Counted from the first letter of the stretch, positions 50,935 through 59,368 are shown. The stretch is DNA of 64,000 nucleotides from Lishizhenia sp965656535 (GCA_965656535.1 CBFHKX010000004.1:124001-188000); one strand, 5' to 3'. The notes: a model not told the origin generated them from the letters alone. Numbers and translations are program-made.

Positions 50935-52319
50935 TGAAAAAGTTACTCTATTTTAGTTTGTTTTCAATATTTATCGCTGCTTGCGAAAATAAAAATGAAA
51001 GCGGATTTCCTTATCCTGATGTTTCCTTAGAAACTTTTAAGGATAAAATATCTTACGCCATTGGTGCAGATATGGTAGTTCAAATTAACAACTTGCCAGA
51101 TACTTTATTAAACGTTTTAGATAAAGAACAAATGGAGTTAGGCTATGTGTTCGGATTTTCTGATGTTACAGAAGATGACCGCACAAGTTGTAGGGAAAAA
51201 ATGAAGGCTGTTTTAGTCGGACCAGAAGAAATTGATACATCTGTATATTCTATTTCAGAGGTATCACACTGTTACGGTATGATGTTGGGTGAAATGACCA
51301 AAAAATCATTAAAAGATAATGGTGGTTTAGCTCAATTTGACATCGAAACGGCAAAAAAAGGTTTTGCTCATGGCTTATACAAAATTGATACATTAATCTC
51401 GCTTGAAGAAAGAGGGCAAATGATTATTGATTTTAACAACGATTTAATTAAAACTACAGGGAAAGCTAAATTAGAGGAAGCTAAATCTATGTCAAATGCT
51501 CAGGTAATCAATGAAAGCGTTGTTCTTGTTCAATTGGAAGAGGGAACAGGTGATGCTATCGTTGCAGATAAAGAATACAAGATGTATTACATCATTCAAA
51601 ATGCAGTGAACGATACACTTATGGCAACTTTAATTGATCCGGCCCAACCAGATGCATTTAACGCTATGGAAATACGATATGGTGATTTAGTAGAAGGTTG
51701 GAGAGACGCTGCAGTTGAAATGAAAATAGGAGGTAAGTACGAACTTTATGTAGCTGCTGAAAAAGCATACGGAGAAGCCGGCGTACCAAATGGATACAGC
51801 GGTGGATACATTATTAAGCCTTTTGAAATGCTAAAATTAACGTCTCGTGTTCTTTCTCAAAATGAAATTGGAGCGCTAGCTATTGAACGAGGTAAACAGG
51901 TTATGGCAGACGCTGCTAAAAAATCTGGAGCTAAGCAATTTCCTGAAGGCTACGTTTTAGAGACAATAAAAGAAGGTACTGGAGCAAATGTTAAACCTGG
52001 AGCAGACGTAAAAGCACATTATGTATTGACAGATTCTGAAGGTAATATGCTAGAAAATAGCTACCAGTCTGCTATGCAAAATGGTGGACAAGCACCTGCG
52101 TTTAGCTTAAATGGTGTGATAGAAGGGTGGACAAAAGCAGTACCTAAGATGAAAGTGGGAGGAACGTATAAATTATATCTTCCTTACGATTTAGCTTACG
52201 GTGAATCAGGAAATGGTAGAATTAAACCGTTTGAAACACTTACTTTTGAAATGGAAATTTTAGAATCCGGTGCTCCTGGAACGTTAGTTCAGATGCGTCC
52301 GCAAAGTCAAAATTTCTAA
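50934..52319 (+). CDS. Lipoprotein with two degenerate FKBP domains
   Basis: A 461-residue predicted lipoprotein (lipobox IAAC at about residue 17, after LFSIFIAA). A helical N-terminal domain resembling FKBP dimerisation modules (about 40-180) is followed by two FKBP-type domains (about 190-305 and 340-450). Both keep the strand and Trp motif (LVEGWRDAAVEMKIGGKYEL and VIEGWTKAVPKMKVGGTYKL) and KPFE, but neither keeps the FDSS segment that supplies active-site residues in the upstream paralogue. A chaperone role without isomerase activity is a reasonable inference. The start overlaps the upstream stop by one base. A hairpin terminator follows. Confidence 0.85.
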   Translation: MKKLLYFSLFSIFIAACENKNESGFPYPDVSLETFKDKISYAIGADMVVQINNLPDTLLNVLDKEQMELGYVFGFSDVTEDDRTSCREKMKAVLVGPEEIDTSVYSISEVSHCYGMMLGEMTKKSLKDNGGLAQFDIETAKKGFAHGLYKIDTLISLEERGQMIIDFNNDLIKTTGKAKLEEAKSMSNAQVINESVVLVQLEEGTGDAIVADKEYKMYYIIQNAVNDTLMATLIDPAQPDAFNAMEIRYGDLVEGWRDAAVEMKIGGKYELYVAAEKAYGEAGVPNGYSGGYIIKPFEMLKLTSRVLSQNEIGALAIERGKQVMADAAKKSGAKQFPEGYVLETIKEGTGANVKPGADVKAHYVLTDSEGNMLENSYQSAMQNGGQAPAFSLNGVIEGWTKAVPKMKVGGTYKLYLPYDLAYGESGNGRIKPFETLTFEMEILESGAPGTLVQMRPQSQNF

Positions 52320-52341
52320 TAAAAAATAGTCACAAGATTGT

Positions 52342-52373
52342 AAAGCCATTCGATTTATTTCGAATGGCTTTTT
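52342..52373 (+). terminator. Terminator after the FKBP pair
   Basis: AAAGCCATTCGA (52342-52353) pairs with TCGAATGGCTTT (52360-52371) around a 6-nt loop, followed by T-rich sequence. Confidence 0.85.
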
Positions 52374-52534
52374 CTTTAAACAGTTTATTTGTATCTTTAA
52401 ATAACAGTAAATGAAGGGTGAACAAATTTTGGCATGGAGATTGGTATCCTAATTATGAATTTTTCAATGTTTAAAATCACTTGATCGCGAAATTAGAATG
52501 AAAGGTTCGGATTTATTAACTAAAAACGAATAGT

Positions 52535-54361
52535 ATGAAAAAAATTTACACTTATTTGACAGTAGTAATCTCTTTCTCTCTGATGAGCTTTACAGCCTTT
52601 TCAGAGGTAAGCGATACAACACAAGTATCTTCAGATGAAGAACTTTTTAGAAAAGAAATGGTACCTCTAAACACTGTTCTAATGGAATGGGATATGGTAA
52701 GAGGTGAATGGATGGCCGAGAATTTAGTAAATATGGCGTATAAACGTCCATTAACACCAAAGCCTTTCACAGAGAATTTTACATTGGCTGAGTTGGTAGA
52801 TTTTTTACCAAAGTCAGACAAAGAAAGAATTCAAACCATTATTAGTACTAGAACGGCAGCAGGCTCTACAGGTTCTCCTGTAAGAAATGAAACTGCGGAT
52901 CAATGGAGAGTTATGCAACGTACTTTTGGTGCAGTAGGGTGTAATCCAAGATCTGGAAGGACTTACGGAGATCCACATATAAATACCTTAGATGGTAAAT
53001 CTTATTCTTTCCAAACGGTCGGTGAGTTTGTACTATCAAAGTCAAGAACTTCTTCTTTTGAAGTTCAAACTAGACAAAAAGCAAGTACAGCAAGTGTTTC
53101 TTTAAATATTGGTGCTGCGATGAATGTAAATGGAGATCGAGTTGCATTTTACACAAACGAATATCCCGATGCAAATATTTACGAACCTGTTCGTGTAAAT
53201 GGACAAGTAGTTAGAATTAAAGCAACGGCTGAAACGTTAAACAACGGAGGTGTAATTAGAAGAACCTCAGGTAATAACTATGTTGTGGTTTGGCCTTCAG
53301 GAGAAAAAGTTATGGTAAGTATCAGAAATTCTGGAAGATTTCCTTTTATGAATGTTTCTGTCGAAGTTCCTTCTTGTAGTACAAATGAATATTTTGGACT
53401 ACTTGGTAACGCAAACGGTAACTCTAGAGATGATTTAACAATTGATTCTCGAGATATGGCAAATATTGGGTTTTCTACAGACTTAGACGCAGTTTTTAAT
53501 GGAAGAGTTTCAAGAGATCAAAGAGATTTAGAAAGACAATCTCAACAGTTTATTTCTACTCAATTTGCTAATGCGTACCGCATCAATATGCTCACTTCTC
53601 TTTTTGATTATGGAGTTGGACAATCTACTCAAACTTTTACAAATTTGAATTTTCCAAGTCAGTTTCAATCTATCACAGATTTAAATGATAGAGAAAGAAA
53701 TAGAGCAAGAAGAAGATGTGAAGAGCAAGGAATTAGAGGAGAAGATTTGCGCGGGTGTGTTTTTGACATGGCTTTTGTAAATGTTGGACCAACGCCAAGA
53801 AGACAAATCCCAAGAGCTACCACAGGGCAGACCTTATCGACGATTACTCCAGGAACAACAACAAATCCTAGAGATAGCGGTACAAACCCAAATGGAAATT
53901 GGGATGGTGATAACAATACAACAGGTGGAACTACTTCTGCAGAAGGTAAAACTCCGAATACCAATGTTAATCAAGAAAGAGAAACAGTTGCGCCTGCTAC
54001 ATCAACGTCTACGCAGAAACCTGCTGGCGTAGCAACAGGACAAAAGCCCGTAACGAATAAGCCAGCTGTAGTTAAACCTTCAACTAATAGTAGGCCAGCT
54101 ACAAATACAAGTTCAAGACCAGCAACAACAACGTCAAAACCAAAACCTGTTGTTAAGCCAAGTTCTCGAACGAATAGAACAATTAGTAAGCCGAGAGGTA
54201 CAAGCACTAAATCAAGTGGTAGTATTTCAAGGCCTAAAACAGGAACTAAAAGTACAAAGTCTTCGGGTACGATCTCAAGACCATCTGGTTCTACGAAGCC
54301 TTCTGGAACTAAATCTACTGGAGGCATTTCTAGAGGATCTATTGGAAGAGGAGGGAGATAA
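52535..54361 (+). CDS. VWD-domain exported protein with low-complexity tail
   Basis: A 608-residue exported protein. A signal peptide (about 1-23) is followed by a helical region, then a von Willebrand factor type D domain (about 137-300): GDPHINTLDGKSYSFQTVGEF, SVEVPSC and FGLLGNANGNSRDDL, with the Cys pair of the fold. The C-terminal 180 residues are low-complexity, rich in Thr, Ser, Pro, Lys and Gly (SRPATNTSSRPATTTSKPKP and SGTISRPSGSTKPSGTKS are parts), ending RGSIGRGGR. No T9SS sorting tail is seen. VWD domains are best known from animal mucins and are sporadic in bacteria. Adhesion or a matrix role is inference. Strong terminator downstream. Confidence 0.85.
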   Translation: MKKIYTYLTVVISFSLMSFTAFSEVSDTTQVSSDEELFRKEMVPLNTVLMEWDMVRGEWMAENLVNMAYKRPLTPKPFTENFTLAELVDFLPKSDKERIQTIISTRTAAGSTGSPVRNETADQWRVMQRTFGAVGCNPRSGRTYGDPHINTLDGKSYSFQTVGEFVLSKSRTSSFEVQTRQKASTASVSLNIGAAMNVNGDRVAFYTNEYPDANIYEPVRVNGQVVRIKATAETLNNGGVIRRTSGNNYVVVWPSGEKVMVSIRNSGRFPFMNVSVEVPSCSTNEYFGLLGNANGNSRDDLTIDSRDMANIGFSTDLDAVFNGRVSRDQRDLERQSQQFISTQFANAYRINMLTSLFDYGVGQSTQTFTNLNFPSQFQSITDLNDRERNRARRRCEEQGIRGEDLRGCVFDMAFVNVGPTPRRQIPRATTGQTLSTITPGTTTNPRDSGTNPNGNWDGDNNTTGGTTSAEGKTPNTNVNQERETVAPATSTSTQKPAGVATGQKPVTNKPAVVKPSTNSRPATNTSSRPATTTSKPKPVVKPSSRTNRTISKPRGTSTKSSGSISRPKTGTKSTKSSGTISRPSGSTKPSGTKSTGGISRGSIGRGGR

Positions 54362-54374
54362 TTAAATTGATTTT

Positions 54375-54411
54375 AAAAAAAAAGATATCCTAAATGGATA
54401 TCTTTTTTTTT
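54375..54411. terminator. Bidirectional terminator between VWD and PorP/SprF genes
   Basis: A-run plus GATATCC (54375-54390) pairs with GGATATC plus T-run (54396-54411) around a 5-nt loop. The A and T runs make it symmetric, serving both convergent genes. Confidence 0.88.
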
Positions 54412-54420
54412 GATTATTCA

Positions 54421-55371
54421 TTAGCGATTAATCCGTTTTGCTTTTCGCGTTTTAAATCTTCCGTTACTTCTAACTATTTTACGTTGAGAGAATAAATCGT
54501 CAAAAATACTTAAGCCATATCCTACAGAGATTTCATGTGTAGTACCAAATCCAATATTATCTCTTCCAAAATTAGATTCAAAACTATATATAAAACGCGC
54601 TCCATTCTCTGTTAGTATTCCAGCTGAAATAATTCCAGCTAAATCTGTTCGTCCTCCAAAGGATAGCCAAAACGATTTGTTTATTACCATATTTAAATCT
54701 AAAGAAGCATTAACTGGTGATCCTGAGGTAACTTTAACTAAGGTTGTTGGATAGAATGTGAAATTTCTAGATTTTCGGACCTTAACTCCTCCAGTAAAAT
54801 AAAAGTGATTTTCATGTGCACTATAGTTAATACCTCTATCACTTACAATTTCGTTTGCAAATAAAAAGGGAGCGCTAGCACCTATAAAGTAACGGTTATT
54901 TGTTAAATGAACGCCTGCTCCGAAGTTTAAACCAAAAACGGGATCTAAACTACTTAGAGTAGGGTCAGTAGGGTCTTGAACGGTATATCCATCTTGAACA
55001 GACTGTTGAAAGATATTCATTTTGGCGCCAAAACTTAATTCACTTTCGCCATAGAAAATGGTATAGGCATAATTTCCTCCAATTTCGAATTGAGAAAATT
55101 TGTCTTGCTGGTCAAAGTAACCATTTACGGCAATACCATGCTTCTCATTGATATTGTAAAAGCCATGAAATAGAGCAGATAAGGGTGTGCCTGGGAGTCC
55201 AACCCACTGCTTTCTAGCCATAACATTACCACCAAAATTAGTCGTTTTATCAGAAAAAGCAGGGTTAATTATTCCGGTATTATGCATGTATTGATTGTAA
55301 TTGATTCTGTTCTGTCCAATCGAAAACAGCGTACAAGCAATACTTAATATGGTAAAGAGTGAAGTTTTCAT
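54421..55371 (-). CDS. PorP/SprF family type IX secretion membrane protein
   Basis: A 316-residue outer-membrane protein with a signal peptide (MKTSLFTILSIACTLFSIGQ) and the SprF-type opening NRINYNQYMHNTGIINPAF, then WVGLPGTPLSALFHGFYNI and beta strands. It ends with a basic tail after YGLSIFDDLFSQRKIVRS. In the gliding and type IX systems of Flavobacteriia, SprF-like proteins attach and deliver an adhesin carrying a gliding-motility-type C-terminal domain. Here the partner gene, a 119-residue stand-alone domain, lies directly upstream with a 4-bp overlap. Confidence 0.9.
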   Translation of the reverse strand: MKTSLFTILSIACTLFSIGQNRINYNQYMHNTGIINPAFSDKTTNFGGNVMARKQWVGLPGTPLSALFHGFYNINEKHGIAVNGYFDQQDKFSQFEIGGNYAYTIFYGESELSFGAKMNIFQQSVQDGYTVQDPTDPTLSSLDPVFGLNFGAGVHLTNNRYFIGASAPFLFANEIVSDRGINYSAHENHFYFTGGVKVRKSRNFTFYPTTLVKVTSGSPVNASLDLNMVINKSFWLSFGGRTDLAGIISAGILTENGARFIYSFESNFGRDNIGFGTTHEISVGYGLSIFDDLFSQRKIVRSNGRFKTRKAKRINR

Positions 55372-55727
55372 CTTATTAATGTTATAGTTCCTTTATATTC
55401 TTGATTAAATGACGGTATTTTTACAATGTAATAATATACGCCGTCTGTAACGTCTTTACCAATAGCTGATCCTCTATTCGTTTTTCCTTTCCAATCGTTT
55501 TGATAGTTGGTAGCCTCATAAACTAAATCACCCCAACGGCTATAGATTTGAATTTCAGAATCTTCGTATAGCTGTATGTTTTCTATAAAGAAAGCATCGT
55601 TTTTTTTATCTTTATTTGGACTCATAAAGTCATTTATTACTATTTCCGTCGGAAGAGTTGAAGTCTGACTATAGGCTACTATACTGAAAGTGAGTGCGAC
55701 TAACACGAAAAACAATTTTTTTATCAT
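55368..55727 (-). CDS. Free-standing T9SS type B (gliding-motility) sorting domain
   Basis: A 119-residue exported protein consisting of a signal peptide (MIKKLFFVLVALTFSIVAYS) and then only a gliding-motility-associated C-terminal domain. The domain is recognised by INDFMSPNKDKKNDAFFIEN, the RWGDLVYEATNYQNDWKGK core and DGVYYYIVKIPSFNQEYKG with the terminal beta strand ending TLIR. Normally this domain terminates a large adhesin such as SprB; here nothing precedes it. It overlaps the PorP/SprF gene by 4 bp and both are driven by the -7 box upstream. It could be a minimal surface subunit, a decoy, or a relic of a lost adhesin. Confidence 0.88.
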   Translation of the reverse strand: MIKKLFFVLVALTFSIVAYSQTSTLPTEIVINDFMSPNKDKKNDAFFIENIQLYEDSEIQIYSRWGDLVYEATNYQNDWKGKTNRGSAIGKDVTDGVYYYIVKIPSFNQEYKGTITLIR

Positions 55728-55742
55728 TTTTTAGGTTTTATA

Positions 55743-55750
55743 CAAATCTA
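55743..55750 (-). promoter_or_regulatory. -7 box of the sorting-domain / PorP-SprF pair
   Basis: TAGATTTG on the minus strand, exact consensus, 15 bp before the ATG at 55727. Confidence 0.55.
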
Positions 55751-55842
55751 AAGATTTTAGTTTGTTAATGCATTGTATTTCTGTTAATATATTAGTTTCA
55801 GAAAAGAGTAGATATTGTTCTTCAGACGAATACGAGCCAATA

Positions 55843-55930
55843 AAAAAACCGTTCTTGAAAAGAAAAGGTTTTAATTTGTGTGGGCCTTACTGGATTCCCT
55901 GCCTAGTCAGCAGACAGGGAACCGAGTGAC
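55843..55930 (-). pseudogene. Relic of tRNA-Val 3' end with degenerate terminator
   Basis: On the plus strand TGGGCCTTACTGGATTC (55881-55897) repeats exactly the 3' end of the adjacent tRNA-Val, running from the discriminator through the acceptor 3' strand and T stem to the T loop. A 21-nt near-palindrome (CCTGCC...GACAGG, 55898-55918) is then inserted in the T loop, after which GAACC-G-AGTGAC resumes the tRNA sequence and stops. The terminator hairpin next to it (55843-55873) is a copy of that at 55957 with a stem mismatch. The whole block is about 50 nt of near-identical repeat (four substitutions). It is a dead third tRNA-Val copy or an old attachment-site remnant. Confidence 0.7.
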
Positions 55931-55951
55931 TTCTTTGTATTCTTTAGATAT

Positions 55952-55983
55952 AAAAAAAACCGTTCCTGAAAAGAAACGGTTTT
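55952..55983 (-). terminator. Terminator of the tRNA-Val pair
   Basis: AAACCGTT (55957-55964) pairs with AACGGTTT (55975-55982). On the minus strand the hairpin is followed by a run of eight T, a standard rho-independent terminator. Confidence 0.88.
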
Positions 55984-55991
55984 AATCTGCG

Positions 55992-56066
55992 TGGGCCTTA
56001 CTGGATTCGAACCAGTGACCCCCTGCTTGTAAGGCAGGTGCTCTGAACCAACTGAGCTAAAGGCCC
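55992..56066 (-). tRNA. tRNA-Val (UAC anticodon)
   Basis: A 75-nt cloverleaf on the minus strand: acceptor GGGCCTT/AAGGCCC, D arm GCTC-AGTTGGTTCA-GAGC, anticodon arm CCTGC-CTTACAA-GCAGG with anticodon TAC, variable GGGTC, T arm ACTGG-TTCGAAT-CCAGT, discriminator A. CCA is not encoded, so it must be added after transcription. It is second in a two-tRNA unit and differs from its twin only by compensatory changes at the acceptor stem (T-A for C-G) plus base 7 context. Confidence 0.97.
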
Positions 56067-56097
56067 AACTTATTTATACTTGCGTGGAACAAGTTTG

Positions 56098-56172
56098 TGG
56101 GCCCTACTGGATTCGAACCAGTGACCCCCTGCTTGTAAGGCAGGTGCTCTGAACCAACTGAGCTAAGGGCCC
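56098..56172 (-). tRNA. tRNA-Val (UAC anticodon)
   Basis: A 75-nt cloverleaf with acceptor GGGCCCT/AGGGCCC, the same D, anticodon (CTTACAA loop, TAC) and T arms as the downstream copy, and discriminator A with no encoded CCA. First of a tandem pair, 31 bp apart. Promoter upstream at 56232-56261. Confidence 0.97.
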
Positions 56173-56231
56173 GATATTTTTATGTTTCTGAATACGTATT
56201 ATCAGAAGCTTCGCAAACGCTATTGCGGGTG

Positions 56232-56261
56232 CAAATATACTAGGTAAAATTGAATTTACAA
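56232..56261 (-). promoter_or_regulatory. Promoter of the tRNA-Val pair
   Basis: On the minus strand TTG (56261-56259), a 19-bp spacer and TATATTTG (56239-56232) match the -33/-7 consensus with ideal spacing. The first tRNA begins 60 nt downstream. Confidence 0.75.
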
Positions 56262-56279
56262 GTGTACAATCAAAAAAAA

Positions 56280-57506
56280 TTAAAATAAATCATCAAGTAA
56301 AAAGAAACTACCAAAAACTAAAATTATATCTTCTTCATTTGCAGAATTTTGAGCGTTTTGGAGTCCAGATTTCGCATTTAAGAAGAACTTTGCTGTAAGT
56401 TTATTTTTCTCTGCTAGTGTTTTTAGCCTTTCTATAGAAGTACTTCGTTTATTTTTAAAAGTTAGAAAGTAATACTGTGCATGTTTAGGAAATAATTTAC
56501 CGATGGCTTGTAGATCTTTATCTGCAGATGTTCCATATACGATATGTATCTTCTTAAAGCTTAACTTATTTATGTTTGCTAAAAGAGAAACAATTCCTTC
56601 CGCGTTGTGAGCTGCATCAAAAACGGTATATGGTTTTGTACTCACAACCTGCATTCGACCAATTAGTCCTGTATTTTTCTTTAAGTTTTCAATTCCTTTT
56701 TGAAAGTGCTGATAACAATTTTTACCGAAGGAATAGTTTTGGTCTAAAACCTCCAATGCAGTATAAGCTGTTCTCGCATTTTTCTTTAAATAATCACCTA
56801 AAAGCAGGGTAGTGTCGAAATTAGTATTAAGCTGATTACACACAATTATTTTTGCATTCTTCTTCTGAGCAATCTGTTCAAATATAGGGTATGTTTCTTT
56901 TTGAAATTCTCCAATAACAACTGGGATGTTCGACTTAATTATTCCAGCTTTTTCGGTGGCGATAAGCGCTAATGTATTACCCAAAAACTGGGTGTGTTCT
57001 AATCCTATATTTGTAATTACTGAAAGAATAGGTTGAATTATATTGGTTGCGTCTAATCTACCACCTAAACCTGTTTCAATAATGTTAATATCTGTTTTTT
57101 TATGACGAAAATAGGTGAGGCAAAGAACAAATGATAATTCAAAAAAACTTGGCTGATAATTGAGCCGTGCTTTTCTTACTTTGTGTACGAATTCTACTAT
57201 GAAATTTTCTTCAATTTCTTCTCCATTAATTCGAATACGCTCAGTAAATGATTTTATGTGTGGAGAAGTAAAAAGTCCGACCGTTTTCCCAGATTCTGTT
57301 AAACAAGACGCTATTAGACTAGAAGTACTTCCTTTCCCATTGGTACCAGCAACATGTATAAACGTTTGATTTGTTTGAGGATTGTCAAACAAGGAACAAA
57401 GTTTTTCTACATTAAAAAGGTCAGGTTTGTAAGCATTTGCTCCAGTATTTTGATAAGAGGGAAATTGTTGAAATAGCCATTCAACGGTTTCCGTATAATT
57501 CATCAT
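56280..57506 (-). CDS. folC: Folylpolyglutamate/dihydrofolate synthase
   Basis: A 408-residue Mur-ligase-fold enzyme that adds glutamate to folates (and may add the first glutamate to dihydropteroate). The ATP loop is FIHVAGTNGKGSTSSLIAS (about 49-67). Other hallmarks are GLFTSPHIKSFTERIRING, ETGLGGRLDATNII and the C-terminal domain DAAHNAEGI with the conserved His and Asn. It starts directly after the tonB stop; two ATG codons in tandem open the frame. Last gene of the unit with nhaD, exbB, exbD and tonB, a gene order widely seen in Flavobacteriia. Confidence 0.94.
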   Translation of the reverse strand: MMNYTETVEWLFQQFPSYQNTGANAYKPDLFNVEKLCSLFDNPQTNQTFIHVAGTNGKGSTSSLIASCLTESGKTVGLFTSPHIKSFTERIRINGEEIEENFIVEFVHKVRKARLNYQPSFFELSFVLCLTYFRHKKTDINIIETGLGGRLDATNIIQPILSVITNIGLEHTQFLGNTLALIATEKAGIIKSNIPVVIGEFQKETYPIFEQIAQKKNAKIIVCNQLNTNFDTTLLLGDYLKKNARTAYTALEVLDQNYSFGKNCYQHFQKGIENLKKNTGLIGRMQVVSTKPYTVFDAAHNAEGIVSLLANINKLSFKKIHIVYGTSADKDLQAIGKLFPKHAQYYFLTFKNKRSTSIERLKTLAEKNKLTAKFFLNAKSGLQNAQNSANEEDIILVFGSFFLLDDLF

Positions 57507-58232
57507 TTAACTCGGACTTAAGTTTACGGTATAGTAACACGTTTCTTGAATAGACCCTGGTTTTGCTTTGTACTTTACTTCTTTTTTGGCTAAAGCAATT
57601 ACTTCGTTTATGAGTGCTTCATTTGATGTAGTGGTATTTTGGCGAATAACATTTACAGAAATTACTCTTCCATCTGCATTTACGGTAAGTTTCATAGAAA
57701 TTTTTGAAGCAACATTATTCGGAGTTGTCGGTTTACTTTTAATATCACTCAATCTTATTCTTTCACCAGACCCACCTCTTCCTGGGTTTCCAGATCCTGT
57801 TCCCGGACCATTATCGGCGCCAAAACCAGTACCACTTCCTGCTGTTCCATTACCTCCAGATCCATTTCCAAAAGGGTTTGAATTTTGATTGCTTGAACTT
57901 GAAGATGAAGTAGATGAACTCCCGTTGCTTGAATTTTGTGATACAGCTGATTCTTCTTGTTCCGCTTGCTCTTTAGGAGGATCGTCTGAAGATGTTTCGG
58001 AAGGATTATCTTCTTTCACCGGAGAACCACCACCACCATTTTCTACTTCAAACGCTTCTATACCTTCAGTATTTTCCATTTCCATAGGAAGAGGTACATC
58101 TACTATAGGTGGATCAGGCTCGTGAAATTTCATGAAAAATAAAACAAAAAGAATAATAATCAGTGCTAATACACTCACCATTATCGCGTTGCGATTGTCT
58201 TTTTTATTTACTATTTCTGAAAAATGACTCAT
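57507..58232 (-). CDS. tonB: TonB-family energy transducer
   Basis: A 241-residue protein with a short cytoplasmic N-terminus, one membrane helix (about 16-35, NAIMVSVLALIIILFVLFF in part), a Pro-containing start of the periplasmic part (PDPPIVDVPLPMEMEN), then a long Ser/Gly/Asn-rich linker with SSSSTSS and GNGSGGNGTAG and GSGNPGRGGSG runs, and a C-terminal TonB-type domain (about 165-241, SMKLTVNADGRVISVNVIRQ). The linker would span the periplasm. It carries proton-motive energy from ExbB-ExbD to outer-membrane receptors such as the one at 31463. Spaced 3 bp from exbD. Confidence 0.85.
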   Translation of the reverse strand: MSHFSEIVNKKDNRNAIMVSVLALIIILFVLFFMKFHEPDPPIVDVPLPMEMENTEGIEAFEVENGGGGSPVKEDNPSETSSDDPPKEQAEQEESAVSQNSSNGSSSTSSSSSSNQNSNPFGNGSGGNGTAGSGTGFGADNGPGTGSGNPGRGGSGERIRLSDIKSKPTTPNNVASKISMKLTVNADGRVISVNVIRQNTTTSNEALINEVIALAKKEVKYKAKPGSIQETCYYTVNLSPS

Positions 58233-58235
58233 TAT

Positions 58236-58673
58236 TTAATCATATGCTAAAACGGGATTCCAACCTCTAGCCTTACTTAATGCTAGTATTTGAAAAACAG
58301 ATTCATATTTTGCTTCTCTCGATCCGGCTATTTTTAGCTTTAATTCTGAAGAAGCTTCAACTTGCTGTACAAGAAAGTCTCTTATTTGTTCATATGAAGC
58401 TCCTTCAGTTGATACACTGAATGGATTAGCTGCATTTGAACTTTTTTCACTGAGCATAATTTGATATAAATCGTTTTCAGTGACTACAATTGTTGTGGTG
58501 CTATTTTGTTTTGTAGATTTAACTTCTTCCGAAGGCTGTGGTAAATCTACAGGAGTACTTTTCTCGCTCATTGTACTCATAATAATAAAGAATACGAGCA
58601 ACAAAAAGACAAGGTCTGTCATGGAAGCCATTCCACCTTCAGCCTTAACCTTATTATTTGTTCCAAATCCCAT
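58236..58673 (-). CDS. exbD: Biopolymer transport protein ExbD
   Basis: A 145-residue ExbD/TolR protein with one membrane helix near the N-terminus (about 15-33). The conserved membrane aspartate lies in MASMTDLVFLLLVFFIIMS (residue about 20), which carries the proton path. The periplasmic part follows, with STTIVVTENDLYQI and ASSELKLKIAGSREAKYESVFQIL. It sits between exbB (5 bp) and tonB (3 bp) and works with both. Confidence 0.93.
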   Translation of the reverse strand: MGFGTNNKVKAEGGMASMTDLVFLLLVFFIIMSTMSEKSTPVDLPQPSEEVKSTKQNSTTTIVVTENDLYQIMLSEKSSNAANPFSVSTEGASYEQIRDFLVQQVEASSELKLKIAGSREAKYESVFQILALSKARGWNPVLAYD

Positions 58674-58678
58674 ATTAT

Positions 58679-59368
58679 TTATTTTCCTGGTTTGTGTAAT
58701 AAATCCATAAACTCCATCGCGTCATTTTCCATAGAATAAACCACACGTGTGATTTGAGCAACAAGATAGTTGTAACCGATATATGCAATAATTCCAACAA
58801 TTAAACCTGCTACAGTAGTAAGCATAGCGGTCATAATTCCAGGCGCAATTGTACCTAAATCTAACGAGTCTAAATTTCTCATTTCGTTGAATGTTTGCAC
58901 CATTCCTAGTGTCGTACCTAAGAAACCTATCATAGGAGCTGCTCCCGATGCAGTAGCTAAAAAGCTTAAACGTTGTTCTAGCTTAGAAATTTCAAGCTTT
59001 GCAGTATTTTCAATTGTTGAGGTTACAATCTCAACGGGTTTACCTAATCTAGAAATTCCTTTTTCAATCATTCTTGCAGAAGGAGTATCTGTTCTAGAAC
59101 ATAAATTTTTAGCGTCGTCGATGTTCCCTTCTACTAATTTAGCTTTTACATCGCTTAAGAAAGTAGGATCTGCCTTTGTTGCTCTATTTAAAGCTAAAAA
59201 ACGCTCTACAAAAACATAGATTGCGTAAATGGACATCAACCCGAGAACAATTAATATAGTTTGACCTATCCAGTCTAACTCAGTAATTACTTCCCAATAA
59301 GAAGTCTCTTTAAAATTCTCACTAACTACGTTTGAAGAATCTTGTGTTATTTGTAATAAAAAACTCAT
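58679..59368 (-). CDS. exbB: MotA/TolQ/ExbB proton-channel protein
   Basis: A 229-residue ExbB/TolQ family protein, forming the pentameric proton channel of the TonB motor. Three helices are visible (about 33-53, 135-158, 170-195) and the segment LSFLATASGAAPMIGFLGTTLGMVQTF carries the family signature. The cytoplasmic loop between helices 1 and 2 has the usual size. Followed by exbD and tonB, preceded by nhaD 34 bp upstream. Confidence 0.93.
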   Translation of the reverse strand: MSFLLQITQDSSNVVSENFKETSYWEVITELDWIGQTILIVLGLMSIYAIYVFVERFLALNRATKADPTFLSDVKAKLVEGNIDDAKNLCSRTDTPSARMIEKGISRLGKPVEIVTSTIENTAKLEISKLEQRLSFLATASGAAPMIGFLGTTLGMVQTFNEMRNLDSLDLGTIAPGIMTAMLTTVAGLIVGIIAYIGYNYLVAQITRVVYSMENDAMEFMDLLHKPGK

